Origin: Dysgonomonas sp. 520 | GTDB lineage: Bacteria; Bacteroidota; Bacteroidia; Bacteroidales; Dysgonomonadaceae | Reading direction: 5' to 3' | NCBI RefSeq assembly: GCF_010501095.1 | Contig: NZ_QVMP01000005.1 | Coordinates: 1-64,000 of the forward strand | Length of the DNA stretch: 64,000 nt | Shown here: in pieces, positions 35,405 through 45,601 of the stretch | Layout: each line of letters begins with the position of its first letter | Position numbering within the stretch: the first letter of the stretch is position 1 | Notes under the pieces: generated by a model | The model's input: only the letters and a program-made list of their open reading frames with translations | Told to the model about the DNA's origin: nothing | Database searches by the model: none | Program-made: the position numbers and the translations under genes

Positions 35405-36010
35405 ATGGAAAAACAAGAAATGACAGATATTCTGCGGGCTGAAGCCGCAGCAATACTGAATATCCCTATATCCGACGCATACAATCAGGCAACCGAACTG
35501 ATTGTTGAGTATATACACAAGAGAAAAGGTAAACTTGTGACAAGCGGTATGGGAAAAGCAGGACAAATAGCACAAAACATTGCAACAACATTCAGCTCGA
35601 CAGGCACATCAGCCATATTTTTGCATCCGAGCGAGGCGCAACATGGCGACTTGGGCGTTTTGCAGGAGGACGACTTGATGTTGGTCATCTCCAACTCGGG
35701 AAAAACGAGGGAGATAATAGAATTGCTCAGTTTGGCAAGAAACCTGAACCCTGATGTCAAATTCATCGTGATAACGAGTGATGGTGAAAGCACTTTAGCT
35801 AAGCAAGCCAATATTTGTCTTCTGACCGGAAACCCTGATGAAGTGTGTGCATTAGGGCTTACTCCAACCACTTCGACCACAATGATGACTGTTATCGGCG
35901 ATTTGTTGGTTGTGAACACAATGAAAAAAATAGGCTTCAAACCTTCCGATTATGCTGTGCGGCATCATGGCGGATATTTGGGCGACAAGTCGAGAAACTT
36001 GATTAAATAA
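35405..36010 (+). CDS. SIS-domain sugar-phosphate isomerase (KdsD/KpsF-like, no CBS domains)
   Basis: 201 residues from the ATG at 35405 (an in-frame TTG lies at 35390). GKLVTSGMGKAGQIAQNIATTFSSTGTSAIFLHPSEAQHGDLG and LMLVISNSGKTREIIELL match arabinose-5-phosphate isomerases, which make the precursor of Kdo for lipopolysaccharide. The protein ends after the SIS domain, so it lacks the C-terminal CBS pair of enterobacterial KdsD; short forms are known in Bacteroidetes. It lies 24 bp after purE. A hairpin of unknown role, GCAGGT ... ACCTGC, lies downstream at about 36052-36090. Confidence 0.87.
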   Translation: MEKQEMTDILRAEAAAILNIPISDAYNQATELIVEYIHKRKGKLVTSGMGKAGQIAQNIATTFSSTGTSAIFLHPSEAQHGDLGVLQEDDLMLVISNSGKTREIIELLSLARNLNPDVKFIVITSDGESTLAKQANICLLTGNPDEVCALGLTPTTSTTMMTVIGDLLVVNTMKKIGFKPSDYAVRHHGGYLGDKSRNLIK

Positions 36011-36132
36011 TTACTTACATAGTTACATGTTACTTCGTGTTTCGGGCAACTGCAGGTAAGCGAGTGTGTTTGCACAGCTAAACCTGCAAATTGTCTGCTT
36101 CGTAATCCGTAACTAAATTGATATATCAAGAG

Positions 36133-36996
36133 ATGGAAAAGATTGGCGTAAAAGGTAGAAAGAAACTTTCTGTTTCTTTCATGTTACTGTGTTTTGTAGG
36201 GTTGTTTCTCAATAGTTGTAGCAACAAAGTCCACTTGACTCCGGAAGAGTTGAATGGATATTGGGTATTGAAATCTATAAACGAAAAGGATGCCAATGAA
36301 CTTTTTCAAGGAGCAATACCTACTATCGAATTCGATTTTTCCGATGGCAATGTTTTCGGATCATGCAGCTGCAATAGCTATCATGGAAGGTTCAAACTGG
36401 AAAACAATACGCTGAGTATTTCCAATATGGTGAATACCGAAAAAATGTGCCTCGAACCGAATGCCGAAAAAGACTTTTTGCAGAATCTGATAAATGAGAA
36501 TACCCTGTCGGTAGAAGGTGAAGAGTTGATATTCACATGCAAAGATAAAGTAGTTCTGGTCTTCACAAAAGGAGATCAGTCGATGCGTAAAACTTCCTTT
36601 TCGAGAGACAACGAACTGCAAGCCTTGCTGTCGGGTGGCTGGACTCTTGAAAAGCTGAACGGGGCAGATGCTTCTATCGTTTTTGTTGAAGAAACTCCAA
36701 CACTGAACTTCGATTTTAAAACAAACCGGGTTACGGGTTTTGCAGGATGTAACCACTATCATTCTCAATTCAGGGCGTTTGGTGACACATTGATTATATT
36801 AAGTCCTGAACTATCCTTTGTGCACGAACAGAAAGATATTGCCAACCCGTCGCTAATTGAAGAGTGTCCTTACATGGAAAACGAACAGGCCTACATCAAT
36901 GTTCTGGCAGATACAACTTTGATCAACTTTGTGGGAGACAACACGTTCCAGTTAATGAAAGATGGTTCGGCCATACTTGAATTTGGCAGAATCTAA
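36133..36996 (+). CDS. Lipoprotein with two META domains
   Basis: About 287 residues from the ATG at 36133. The lipoprotein signal ends FLNSCSN (Cys near 29). Two META domains follow, about 36-150 (GYWVLKSINEK, FGSCSCNSYHGRF) and 168-285 (GGWTLEKLNGADA, VTGFAGCNHYHSQF). META domains resemble HslJ; some are linked to resistance to heat or novobiocin, but the molecular role is unclear. The next lipoprotein gene begins 40 bp later. Confidence 0.85.
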   Translation: MEKIGVKGRKKLSVSFMLLCFVGLFLNSCSNKVHLTPEELNGYWVLKSINEKDANELFQGAIPTIEFDFSDGNVFGSCSCNSYHGRFKLENNTLSISNMVNTEKMCLEPNAEKDFLQNLINENTLSVEGEELIFTCKDKVVLVFTKGDQSMRKTSFSRDNELQALLSGGWTLEKLNGADASIVFVEETPTLNFDFKTNRVTGFAGCNHYHSQFRAFGDTLIILSPELSFVHEQKDIANPSLIEECPYMENEQAYINVLADTTLINFVGDNTFQLMKDGSAILEFGRI

Positions 36997-37036
36997 GAGC
37001 CTTAAACAAACCGCAAAAATACAAACTCTATTTCCC

Positions 37037-37645
37037 ATGAAATATTTTTACTTGTTATTCATAGTTCTTTTTTGTTTGTCGGGTTGCGGAAATAAAACGT
37101 CCGACAATAACAGCACGGAAACTCACAGCTCGGATGTGAAAACCGAAACCGACGAACTTGCTGTTGAGGCTCCGGTAATTGTCGATATTGAAGAAATTAA
37201 AGTCGGGATGGAGAACAGATATAACTTCTACTACGAGAAGTTTCAGAACAGTCCTCGTATATCTGACGAAGATAGACTGCAGCTGAAAATAGATAGTATC
37301 AAGAATGAATCTTTCTCATTGAAGGTAGAAACCGGAGAAATAGTAAAAGGTAACAGGATTTATGACGGTGAAGCAGGAAAAATAGAAACCATCTTTGTTA
37401 TCCAGAAAGACCACATGATTACGGAATATCTTATCAGCTACGATAAGAATGGCAATTATGTAGATTTTGTACGGGTCGGACAAGTGCCGGCATACTACTC
37501 CTGCGATGTTTCTTCCGTGATAAAAGGAAACAAAATAAAATGCCGCATGTTTATGGATGCCGACGAAGGCTATGAAGAAAGTATCGAATATCATGAATAT
37601 GAAATCTCTCCGCAACTGAAATTCATAGAAATAACGGAAAAATAG
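37037..37645 (+). CDS. Hypothetical lipoprotein
   Basis: About 202 residues from the ATG at 37037, chosen because it opens a lipoprotein signal (MKYFYLLFIVLFCLSGCGN, Cys at 17). Earlier in-frame ATGs lie inside the META gene. An acidic Ser/Thr-rich linker (20-50) leads to a beta-rich domain with no recognised family. Probably co-transcribed with the META lipoprotein. Confidence 0.75.
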   Translation: MKYFYLLFIVLFCLSGCGNKTSDNNSTETHSSDVKTETDELAVEAPVIVDIEEIKVGMENRYNFYYEKFQNSPRISDEDRLQLKIDSIKNESFSLKVETGEIVKGNRIYDGEAGKIETIFVIQKDHMITEYLISYDKNGNYVDFVRVGQVPAYYSCDVSSVIKGNKIKCRMFMDADEGYEESIEYHEYEISPQLKFIEITEK

Positions 37646-37679
37646 TAGGAGTTTCTTATCGTTTTAGTTTCTAAAATGG

Positions 37680-37687
37680 TAATTTTG
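37680..37687 (+). promoter_or_regulatory. Candidate promoter of the DUF2851 gene (TAATTTTG)
   Basis: TAnnTTTG box 32 nt before the ATG at 37720. Confidence 0.5.
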
Positions 37688-37719
37688 GAGTTGACTTTAT
37701 AAACTAAGACATACTCGAT

Positions 37720-38985
37720 ATGGAGGATTTGTTACATTATGTATGGAAACATCGCCTGTTCGATAAAAACCTCGTCTCCACTAATGGCATTCCGTTGGAA
37801 GTATTGGATGTGGGCATGCACAATACAAATGAAGGGGCAGACTTTTTCAATGCCAAGATCAAGATAGAGGGGCAAGTCTGGGCAGGTAATATCGAAATTC
37901 ATCAGAAGTCGAGCGATTGGAACAAACATACTCACAACACCAATAAGAACTACAACTCTGTTATTCTCCACATTGTAGAAAAAGCCGATTGTAAAGTATA
38001 TACAGAATCGGGAAAGGAAATGCTGCAGTGCGAAATCACTTATCCCAAGCATGTAAAAGACAATATAGAATATCTGCTGTATGCCCAGGTGAGTACTCCC
38101 TGCAAGAACTACATTCAAACAATACCGTCGATACACTTGAGTGGCTGGATCAACACCCTCCTGATGGAGCGGCTTGAGCGAAAATCGAACGATATTCAAA
38201 TATTGCTCAACAAATACGACAACTCGTGGGATGAGGTGTTTTATGTGCTGCTAACCAGAAGTTTCGGGTTCGGACTTAATTCAGATTCATTCGAACAACT
38301 GGCTCGGAGCCTTCCCCTCAAATACATACAGAAACAAAGGAGCGATATCCGCCAAATAGAGGCATTGCTGCTCGGACAAGCAGGTATGCTCGAAAAAGAC
38401 GGCATTGAAGATGAATATTATCTCCGCCTGAAAAATGAATATCATCTGCTGAAAAACAAATATTCCCTCGTTCCGTTAGAATCGTACTTGTTCCGGAAAT
38501 TGAGGATTCGCCCCGGAAGCCAACCGCATATACGAATTGCCCAACTTGCTTCGTTATTATATAAGGAAGACAAATTGTTCTCTAAAATAATCAGTTGCAC
38601 TGATGTGGGGCGTATTCGCCTCATGCTTCATGAGAATGCGTCGGAATATTGGCAAACTCATTATACCTTTGGAGAAGAATCTCCCAGAAAAAGTAAATAT
38701 GTGGGAGACGCCTCGTTAGATGTTCTGATCATCAATACAATTGTTCCGATCTTGTTCTCTTATGGCAAATATGTTGCTAATGAAGACTTGTGCGAGAGGG
38801 CGCTTGCTTTCCTCGAAACAATAAAGGCAGAATCGAACTCCATAGTCAGAGAATTTGCTTCGGGAGGCATACAAATACGAAACGCAGGAGAATCGCAGGC
38901 TGTGATACAACTGAAAAGGGAATATTGTGAACGGAGAAAATGTCTGTTTTGCAGAATCGGATATCATATTTTAGCTGAAAAATAA
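37720..38985 (+). CDS. DUF2851 family protein
   Basis: 421 residues. MEDLLHYVWKHRLF, DVGMHNTNEGADFFNAKIKIEGQVWAGNIEIH and SSDWNKHTHNTNKNYNSVILHIV are the conserved opening of the DUF2851 family. The N-terminal part has a nuclease-like flavour (E..DF.nA.i......GniEiH resembles a PD-(D/E)XK pattern), but the activity is untested. The C-terminus contains a CxxC-like pair (RRKCLFCRIG). No signal peptide, so cytoplasmic. The next gene begins 13 bp later, so the two form an operon. Confidence 0.85.
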   Translation: MEDLLHYVWKHRLFDKNLVSTNGIPLEVLDVGMHNTNEGADFFNAKIKIEGQVWAGNIEIHQKSSDWNKHTHNTNKNYNSVILHIVEKADCKVYTESGKEMLQCEITYPKHVKDNIEYLLYAQVSTPCKNYIQTIPSIHLSGWINTLLMERLERKSNDIQILLNKYDNSWDEVFYVLLTRSFGFGLNSDSFEQLARSLPLKYIQKQRSDIRQIEALLLGQAGMLEKDGIEDEYYLRLKNEYHLLKNKYSLVPLESYLFRKLRIRPGSQPHIRIAQLASLLYKEDKLFSKIISCTDVGRIRLMLHENASEYWQTHYTFGEESPRKSKYVGDASLDVLIINTIVPILFSYGKYVANEDLCERALAFLETIKAESNSIVREFASGGIQIRNAGESQAVIQLKREYCERRKCLFCRIGYHILAEK

Positions 38986-38998
38986 AACACTATAAGTT

Positions 38999-40216
38999 AT
39001 GAAGTACATTGACATATTCAACAAATTGAAAAGTGCGGAAAACTATAACGATCAGGAAATTGAGATTGACGAAAACACAGTGATGAGGAATTTCAATTTC
39101 ATGTCCAAGTCTCAGTCTATACTTCCCGGTGGGAAAAACAATCACGACGATTACGAATTCATCCCCTCAAACACAGAGTCGGAATACGAACCCGACATAA
39201 TACAGGAGATGCTGAACAAAACCGATTCGGAAATCATGGAGAATATAAATTTCCGATATCATACCCTTTCGCCTAAGGGTGAGGACCGAGCCAAAGGCAT
39301 TATTCTCATGTATCACGGGTTCAACGAGAAAACGTGGACAAAATATCTTCCCTGGGCTAAATATATAATGGAAAAGACAGGCAAAACGATAGTCATGTTC
39401 CCTATTGCATTTCACATGAACCGGGCGCCTGCCGCATGGAGCGACACCCGCGAGATGTATAAGATAAGCCAGCAACGCAAAGAACGTCACCCGAATATTA
39501 TCTGCTCAAGTTTGTCGAATGTTGCTATCAGCACACGTTTGCACAACAAACCTCAACGGTTTATCTGGTCGGGATTGCAGACTTATTACGATGCTGTCGG
39601 CTTGATGGAGGAAATAAAAAGCGGAAACCATCCCACAATATCGCCTGATGCTTCGGTAGATATCTTTGCTTATTCTATCGGTTGCCTGTTGGCCGAAATA
39701 TTATTGATGACAAATAAGAACGATTATTTCAGTAACTCCCGATTCGTTGCCTTTTGTGGTGGAGCTGTATTTAACCGGTTATCTCCCGTTTCGAAGTTTA
39801 TCCTCGACAGCGAAGCCAATGTGAGCCTCTACTCTTATGTAGTGGAACACATCGAAAGTCACCTGAAAAGGGATGTAGTGCTAGGGCATTATCTGGGGAA
39901 GGAACATCCCGAAGGAATCAACTTTCGCAGTATGCTCGACTATAAGGTGTTTACATCGCATCGTGAAGAAAAATTAAGGGAAATGGCCGACCGCATTTTT
40001 GCCGTAGCTTTAGAGCAGGATACGGTTATCCCTCCATACGAAGTGGCAAATACATTGCTGGGAACAAAGAGGGATATACCTATCAGGATGGAGACTGTCG
40101 ATTTTCCCTACAAGTATAAACATGAAGATCCGTTTCCCGCCCTCGCAAATATAGCCGATGAGGTAGACGAAGCTTTCAGCCGAACTTTTGCTCCGATTGC
40201 AGAGTTTCTGAAGTAA
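38999..40216 (+). CDS. Predicted alpha/beta-hydrolase (DUF6051-like)
   Basis: 405 residues with no signal peptide. GIILMYHGFNEKTW fits the oxyanion strand-turn of alpha/beta hydrolases. VDIFAYSIGCLLAEILL carries a nucleophile elbow (A-Y-S-I-G, a relaxed GxSxG), ALEQDTVIPPYE could hold the acid and KYKHEDPFPA the His. The N-terminal ~90 residues are family-specific. The DUF6051 name is from memory. The substrate is unknown. It is followed by a good terminator at 40243. Confidence 0.65.
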   Translation: MKYIDIFNKLKSAENYNDQEIEIDENTVMRNFNFMSKSQSILPGGKNNHDDYEFIPSNTESEYEPDIIQEMLNKTDSEIMENINFRYHTLSPKGEDRAKGIILMYHGFNEKTWTKYLPWAKYIMEKTGKTIVMFPIAFHMNRAPAAWSDTREMYKISQQRKERHPNIICSSLSNVAISTRLHNKPQRFIWSGLQTYYDAVGLMEEIKSGNHPTISPDASVDIFAYSIGCLLAEILLMTNKNDYFSNSRFVAFCGGAVFNRLSPVSKFILDSEANVSLYSYVVEHIESHLKRDVVLGHYLGKEHPEGINFRSMLDYKVFTSHREEKLREMADRIFAVALEQDTVIPPYEVANTLLGTKRDIPIRMETVDFPYKYKHEDPFPALANIADEVDEAFSRTFAPIAEFLK

Positions 40217-40242
40217 ATAAATCCCGGTTTTTTGAAAAAAAT

Positions 40243-40274
40243 AAAGGCTTACAAATCATCGTTGTAAGCCTTTT
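40243..40274 (+). terminator. Intrinsic terminator
   Basis: AAAGGCTTACAA (40243-40254) pairs with TTGTAAGCCTTT (40262-40273), flanked by A- and T-rich ends. It lies between two convergent genes and could serve both. Confidence 0.85.
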
Positions 40275-40296
40275 CCGGTTTTATATTTGTTCTGTA

Positions 40297-41265
40297 TCAA
40301 TTCCAAGTTTCAATCCAGATTTCTCCGTTAGGATTGTCTGTAACGGTGTTTTTTGTTTTAAATTCCCGCGATCTCACATTTCTCTCGCTTATTTTGTAGA
40401 AGTCTTTTTTAGAAACTTCAACCCCATTTACAAAATAGCTGGGTTCATAACCAAAGTTGGTAGTCGAAACCGAGGTGTTAGTTGTTGTAGGCGAGGACAT
40501 GAAATTCAGGTCGTCATTGTTTGTTACATCATTGTTGACCGTCGTTTTATCATTGTTCTTCTTCACCGCCCTTGTTGGAAGGCTGGTTGAAGAAGCCGAT
40601 TCGCGTTTTATTTTTTCAATCAATTCATCTGTTTTCAATATCGCTGTTTCCAGATTGTTGATAGATGAACTTTCTTTAGCTGTTGCGTTCTTCTTCGAGT
40701 TTGTATTTTTGGTTGTTTGGGTATTTGAAGAAGCAGTTGTTTCTTTTTTTGTTTCAGGTTTGCTTTTCGACGCTTCCAAATCTTTTTTGTTTTCGGCAGG
40801 CTCTGCGTTTTTAGCTTTAGAAGTGCTTACAACATCTTTCGTCTTTTTAGAAACGGTTACAGGTTTCACCTCTGTTTCATTTTTTGAGGAATCAACAACT
40901 ACAGGGGTAGTTTTACCTTTTGTGACAAACCCGTCTGAGTTGGACGATGATGTTGCCGGAGGAGGCGTAGACGTTGTTGTTGATTTGGTAACTGTAACAG
41001 GTGTTGAGGAACCTCTGCTTGCAGTGTTGGAAGAATAATTGTTTTGTGATGATGATCCGGATTGTTTTTTAGTTCCGGAAGAACTAAAAGTTACTGTGCC
41101 GTCGTTGCGAACGCCAAATCCGTCCCCATCAAATTTCTTCTCTAGTCTAGCTTTTTCTTCTGCGCTAATGGTATTTGTTCCGCCATTTTGTTGGGCTTGT
41201 ATTGTAAATGTAATACTAAAAATGGCAGCGAGGGTAAGTATTAGTCTATGTGTGTATTTGTACAT
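40297..41265 (-). CDS. Secreted Ser/Thr/Lys-rich low-complexity protein
   Basis: 322 residues. A signal peptide ends at QA (then QQNGGTNTISAEEKARLEKKFDGDGFGV). Residues ~55-255 are almost entirely Ser, Thr, Asn, Lys and Pro, like a mucin-type linker or a target for O-glycosylation. A short ordered C-terminus follows (YEPSYFVNGVEVSKKDFYKI ... GEIWIETWN). No known family was recognised. Bacteroidetes O-glycosylate D-S/T-hydrophobic sites, so heavy modification is plausible but unproven. Confidence 0.75.
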   Translation of the reverse strand: MYKYTHRLILTLAAIFSITFTIQAQQNGGTNTISAEEKARLEKKFDGDGFGVRNDGTVTFSSSGTKKQSGSSSQNNYSSNTASRGSSTPVTVTKSTTTSTPPPATSSSNSDGFVTKGKTTPVVVDSSKNETEVKPVTVSKKTKDVVSTSKAKNAEPAENKKDLEASKSKPETKKETTASSNTQTTKNTNSKKNATAKESSSINNLETAILKTDELIEKIKRESASSTSLPTRAVKKNNDKTTVNNDVTNNDDLNFMSSPTTTNTSVSTTNFGYEPSYFVNGVEVSKKDFYKISERNVRSREFKTKNTVTDNPNGEIWIETWN

Positions 41266-41308
41266 TCTTCGGGATTAAAATAAAAATATGTAAGATTATA
41301 TTTGTCTA

Positions 41309-41316
41309 CAAAAGTA
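41309..41316 (-). promoter_or_regulatory. Candidate promoter of the Ser/Thr-rich protein gene (TACTTTTG)
   Basis: Reverse-strand TAnnTTTG box 43 nt upstream of the start at 41265. Confidence 0.5.
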
Positions 41317-41484
41317 ATAAATAGTTGTAAATTAAACTAATATAGGATGCTAAATAGTTGTAAATGATATTTAATTAAGTTTTTTAAGGGTAGTTTTACT
41401 ATGTGTTTGTGTTGCATATCACTAATCATAAAAACTTTCAGACTGCAAAGGAATAAAAAATATCCGGAATCGACATATTTTTTT

Positions 41485-41492
41485 TAACTTTG
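41485..41492 (+). promoter_or_regulatory. Candidate promoter of mutS (TAACTTTG)
   Basis: TAnnTTTG box. It overlaps a possible TTG start at 41490 and therefore argues for the downstream GTG start at 41538. Confidence 0.5.
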
Positions 41493-41537
41493 TTTGCTCT
41501 TGAAAATAATAATTTAAATCATTTAATAATTAGCATT

Positions 41538-44150
41538 GTGTCAAAGAAAATAGCCGAAACCCCTTTAATGAAGCAATATCTGGAGATAAAAAGTAAGCAT
41601 CCCGATGCAATTTTACTTTTTCGGGTGGGCGACTTTTACGAGACTTTTTCTCAGGATGCGATTGATGCTTCCGAAATATTGGGGATCACTTTGACCAAAA
41701 GGGCTAATGGTGCTGCACAAACTGTTGAACTGGCCGGATTTCCACATCATGCGCTGGATACTTATTTGCCGAAGCTGGTGAGGGCGGGTAAGCGTGTTGC
41801 GATATGCGATCAGCTGGAAGACCCTAAATTAACAAAAACAATAGTGAAGCGGGGTATAACAGAACTTGTTACTCCGGGGGTTTCCATCAACGATAATATT
41901 CTCAATCATAAGGAGAATAACTTTTTGTGCGCCATTCATTTCACTAAAAATATTTGTGGGATATCACTTCTCGATATTTCAACAGGCGAATTTCTTGTGG
42001 CAGAAGGAACGAAAGAATATCTGGATAAGCTATTGGGAAACTTTGCCCCGAAAGAGGTCTTGCTGGAAAGAGGAAAAAAGAAACTGTTTGAGGAATATTT
42101 CGGCTCTCGCTATTTCACCTTCGAGTTAGACGATTGGATGTTTACCGAAAATGCGGCGAACGACCGTTTGCTCAAACACTTCGAGACGAAGAATTTGAAA
42201 GGTTTTGGTGTCTCCAACCTGAACAATGGCGTCATTGCTGCGGGTACAATCTTATATTATCTTGATTCTACACAACATACTCAAATCAGCCACATAACGT
42301 CGCTGTCGCGCATCGAAGAAGATAAATACGTGCGGTTGGATAAATTTACAGTCCGCAGTCTGGAAATAATCTCCACGATGAATGATGGGGGCAAATCGCT
42401 GTTGGATATTCTCGATAAAACCATTTCCCCCATGGGGGCACGTATGCTCCGCCGTTGGTTGGTTTTCCCGTTGAAAGATGAAAAGCCGATTAACGACCGC
42501 CTGAATGTGATTGAATATCTTTTCAAGCATCCGGAGCTGAAACAACTACTTGAAGAACAGCTTTCTTTGATCGGGGATTTGGAAAGAATCATCTCGAAGG
42601 TTGCCGTGGGGCGTGTTACTCCCCGCGAAATAGTGCAGTTGAAGGTTGCCTTGAGTGCGATCGGACCAATCCGTGAAGCCTTTCTCAATTCCGATGACAT
42701 CAGCCTGAAAGCCATTGGCGACAATCTGAACCCTTGCGCCGATGTGCGAGACAGGATAGAAAAGGAAATACAAAACGATCCGCCTGTTCTTCTCAATAAG
42801 GGGAATGTGATTAAAACAGGCGTAAATCAAGAACTTGACAGCCTCAGAGAGATATCCCATTCGGGCAAAGATTACCTGATGAAGATTCAACAACGAGAGA
42901 TTGAAGCCACAGGAATTACTTCGTTGAAAATCAGTTTCAATAATGTTTTCGGGTATTATATCGAGGTGCGCAATACGCACAAAGACAAGGTTCCGGCAGA
43001 GTGGATAAGAAAGCAGACTCTAGTGAATGCCGAAAGATATATCACACAAGAACTTAAAGACTATGAAGAGAAAATTCTGGGTGCGGAAGAAAAAATACTG
43101 AGCCTGGAGACGGCTATTTTCAACGATCTTGTTTCAAGTCTCGATCAATATATTCAGGCAATACAACGAAATGCAAACCTGATTGCACAAACAGATTGCC
43201 TGTTGTCTTTCACAAAGGCTGCCGAAGAAAATAAATATATTCGTCCTAATGTGATCGACTCCGATGTTATAGACATCAAAAACGGTCGCCACCCCGTAAT
43301 TGAAAAGCAATTGCCCCTAGGGGAGTCTTACGTTGCCAACGATGTGAAGCTCGACAGCAAATCGCAGCAGATTATTATCATCACAGGACCTAATATGGCG
43401 GGTAAGTCTGCTCTGTTAAGGCAGACTGCACTTATCACCCTTATGGCTCAGGCAGGGTGTTATGTGCCTGCCGAATCGGCAAAAATAGGCTTGGTAGACA
43501 AAATATTCACCCGTGTAGGTGCTTCGGATAATATTTCGTTGGGAGAATCTACTTTTATGGTTGAAATGAATGAAGCGGCTGATATACTGAATAATATATC
43601 GGACAGGAGCCTCATTTTGTTTGATGAACTAGGTCGTGGAACAAGTACTTATGATGGCATTTCCATTGCATGGGCAATTGTTGAGTATATTCACGAACAT
43701 CCTAAGGCTAGAGCCAAAACTCTGTTTGCCACTCATTATCACGAGTTGAACGAAATGGAAAAATCCTTCAAGCGGATAAAGAATTTCAATGTCTCGGTGA
43801 AGGAGGTCGACAACAAAGTCATATTCTTACGCAAACTGGTAAAGGGTGGGAGTGAGCACAGCTTTGGTATTCATGTGGCTAAAATGGCGGGCATGCCTCA
43901 GAGTATTGTAAAAAGAGCGAATGAAATACTGAAACAATTGGAAACAGACAACCGCAAACAAGGTATTTCGAAACCAATAACGGACATTACAGAAAACAGG
44001 GAGGGTTTTCAATTGAGTTTCTTTCAGTTGGACGACCCAGTGCTGAGTCAGGTGAGAGACGAGATTCTGTCTCTTGATGTGAACAATCTCACCCCGATGG
44101 AAGCACTGAATAAGTTAAATGACATAAAAAAAATTGTAAAGGGAAAGTGA
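41538..44150 (+). CDS. mutS: DNA mismatch repair protein MutS
   Basis: About 870 residues from the GTG at 41538, which gives (M)[24 protein letters not shown], the usual Bacteroidetes start. The mismatch-reading Phe and Glu are in [10 protein letters not shown]. The ATPase domain has [14 protein letters not shown] (Walker A), [15 protein letters not shown] (Walker B) and [11 protein letters not shown]-terminal tail ([26 protein letters not shown]) is the MutS dimer or tetramer-forming end. The open frame could begin at TTG 41490, but that overlaps the promoter box. Confidence 0.96.
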   Translation: MSKKIAETPLMKQYLEIKSKHPDAILLFRVGDFYETFSQDAIDASEILGITLTKRANGAAQTVELAGFPHHALDTYLPKLVRAGKRVAICDQLEDPKLTKTIVKRGITELVTPGVSINDNILNHKENNFLCAIHFTKNICGISLLDISTGEFLVAEGTKEYLDKLLGNFAPKEVLLERGKKKLFEEYFGSRYFTFELDDWMFTENAANDRLLKHFETKNLKGFGVSNLNNGVIAAGTILYYLDSTQHTQISHITSLSRIEEDKYVRLDKFTVRSLEIISTMNDGGKSLLDILDKTISPMGARMLRRWLVFPLKDEKPINDRLNVIEYLFKHPELKQLLEEQLSLIGDLERIISKVAVGRVTPREIVQLKVALSAIGPIREAFLNSDDISLKAIGDNLNPCADVRDRIEKEIQNDPPVLLNKGNVIKTGVNQELDSLREISHSGKDYLMKIQQREIEATGITSLKISFNNVFGYYIEVRNTHKDKVPAEWIRKQTLVNAERYITQELKDYEEKILGAEEKILSLETAIFNDLVSSLDQYIQAIQRNANLIAQTDCLLSFTKAAEENKYIRPNVIDSDVIDIKNGRHPVIEKQLPLGESYVANDVKLDSKSQQIIIITGPNMAGKSALLRQTALITLMAQAGCYVPAESAKIGLVDKIFTRVGASDNISLGESTFMVEMNEAADILNNISDRSLILFDELGRGTSTYDGISIAWAIVEYIHEHPKARAKTLFATHYHELNEMEKSFKRIKNFNVSVKEVDNKVIFLRKLVKGGSEHSFGIHVAKMAGMPQSIVKRANEILKQLETDNRKQGISKPITDITENREGFQLSFFQLDDPVLSQVRDEILSLDVNNLTPMEALNKLNDIKKIVKGK

Positions 44151-44251
44151 AAGTATGGTCTATATCCATCCTATTGCTTTGTATTTAAGACTTTTTATTT
44201 TAAATTTGCTACTGTTCTAAATTAATATATGTCTCAAAAAATTAAACTGTT

Positions 44252-44716
44252 ATGAAAAAACTTAAATTTTTAGCTGGTTTTGCACTTGTTTCGGTGCTTC
44301 TGTTCTCTTGCGGAAATAAAGAAACAAAAACAACTTCGGAAGAAACAAAAGATACAACTAATGTTTCTGCCACTACTACAACTCCCGAACCTGAGGTTAA
44401 AGAAGAACCTGTTGAAGAAATCGCATTGTCGTTCACTTTGTCAAAAGATCCTTGCGGACCGGGTTCTCAGAAAGAATATCTTCACATCAAAGGAGGGAAG
44501 CCTTTTGAAGACAAAGCAAAACCTTACAAAGTGGAAGCTAAAAACACTGATAAAGGAAGTGTTAAACTAGGAAAATTTGTTGAAAAGGATGGCGTTTGCT
44601 CAATAGAAATCCTCGAAACCATGAGTAACGATGACGAAGTGTCTGTGAAAATTGTTGTGACTGATGCCAACGGTACAGAGAAAACAATTACCTACGTAAT
44701 TCCTTATTGTGTATAA
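44252..44716 (+). CDS. Small hypothetical lipoprotein
   Basis: 154 residues. Lipoprotein signal MKKLKFLAGFALVSVLLFSC (Cys at 20), a Thr/Glu-rich linker (22-55), then a ~95-residue beta domain with Cys in KDPCGPG, DGVCSI and the terminal PYCV. No recognised family. It has its own terminator at 44742. Confidence 0.78.
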   Translation: MKKLKFLAGFALVSVLLFSCGNKETKTTSEETKDTTNVSATTTTPEPEVKEEPVEEIALSFTLSKDPCGPGSQKEYLHIKGGKPFEDKAKPYKVEAKNTDKGSVKLGKFVEKDGVCSIEILETMSNDDEVSVKIVVTDANGTEKTITYVIPYCV

Positions 44717-44741
44717 TTGTATCTGATACAAAAAATATCGA

Positions 44742-44782
44742 AAGAGGCTATCGGGAGAAAAATCTTGATAGCCTCTTTTTTT
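44742..44782 (+). terminator. Intrinsic terminator
   Basis: AAAGAGGCTATC and GATAGCCTCTTT form a 12-bp stem followed by a T-run, directly after the small lipoprotein gene. Confidence 0.88.
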
Positions 44783-44832
44783 GGTAGTTTATAAAAGATA
44801 AGTTTAAGCCGACGAAAGCAGGCTCATCGTTT

Positions 44833-45591
44833 TTATCTCATTGTGAGCCTTTTTATAATCATTTTTGAAGTTCTGAGATTTTCGCTCTTCGCTAATATCA
44901 TGTTTCCCGGAGCAAATCCCGGGCGAACTACCAGATTTAGTACATCTCCGGCTTTGGCATAAGTTGCCAGAGATGTGAAAAAGGTGACAGCATCTGTTAT
45001 GTTGGGTGTTATGTCCTGATAAGCTTCATACTCATCCACCAATTCATTGTTTTTCAACAAGCGTATGTGTGTTGATGTCATTTGATCACGAGTATAAGCT
45101 GCAGAATATGTTGCATACCACCTGATCTCGACAACGTGATACCCATCGGCTTTCACGGTGTAGGTAGAGGTTGGGACAGGAACATATAAACCTGCAACAG
45201 TGGCTATTTCTTGTGGCCCCAATTCGATAATTGCTTCAATTTTTCCGGTAGAAGGTATAGGTAAAGACCAGCGTGCATTTCCATCGGCATCGGAAGTCAG
45301 TATTAAGCCCTGTTGCTGTTGTCCGTCAATAAGTTGTATAGCTCCCGGCACATTGCTCACAATGGAGACTTTGCCGTTAGGAGTTGTTGTGCCTATTCCC
45401 AGACGGCCTTCATTGTCCACCACAACATCATTCTGCAATTGTGTGCCGGTTGGTGTTGCACTGTTGTCTTTCGCAGCATCAATATGCAGCGTATTCGTAG
45501 GATTTTGTGTATTAATACCTATCGATTGTGCATTTCCGAGCAATGAAAATCCACCTAAAATAAATCCTGTTATAATTATATTTTTTACCAT
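44833..45591 (-). CDS. Secreted surface/fibre-like protein, third of a tandem set
   Basis: About 252 residues from the ATG at 45591 (MVKNIIITGFILGGFSLLGNA, then QSIGINTQNPTN); an in-frame ATG at 45609 is possible and would overlap the previous gene by 8 bp. LHIDAAKD and LGIGTTTPNGK follow. The C-terminal ~130 residues (DGYHVVEIRWYA, LLKNNELVDEYEAY, AGDVLNLVVRPGF) have the strand pattern of a C1q/TNF-like jelly roll (inference). The same plan occurs in the two genes upstream and at 1-347. Confidence 0.8.
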   Translation of the reverse strand: MVKNIIITGFILGGFSLLGNAQSIGINTQNPTNTLHIDAAKDNSATPTGTQLQNDVVVDNEGRLGIGTTTPNGKVSIVSNVPGAIQLIDGQQQQGLILTSDADGNARWSLPIPSTGKIEAIIELGPQEIATVAGLYVPVPTSTYTVKADGYHVVEIRWYATYSAAYTRDQMTSTHIRLLKNNELVDEYEAYQDITPNITDAVTFFTSLATYAKAGDVLNLVVRPGFAPGNMILAKSENLRTSKMIIKRLTMR

Positions 45592-45601
45592 CTGTTTAGT
45601 T

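Noticed and set aside
36050-36092. Hairpin GCAGGT ... ACCTGC after the sugar-phosphate isomerase, considered as a tRNA or riboswitch
   Set aside because: No cloverleaf or known riboswitch core; too short, and without a T-run for a terminator.
40457-41038. 193-codon forward frame rich in Val, Phe and Leu
   Set aside because: It is the antisense reading of the Ser/Thr/Lys-rich low-complexity gene, which has a signal peptide and a promoter box.
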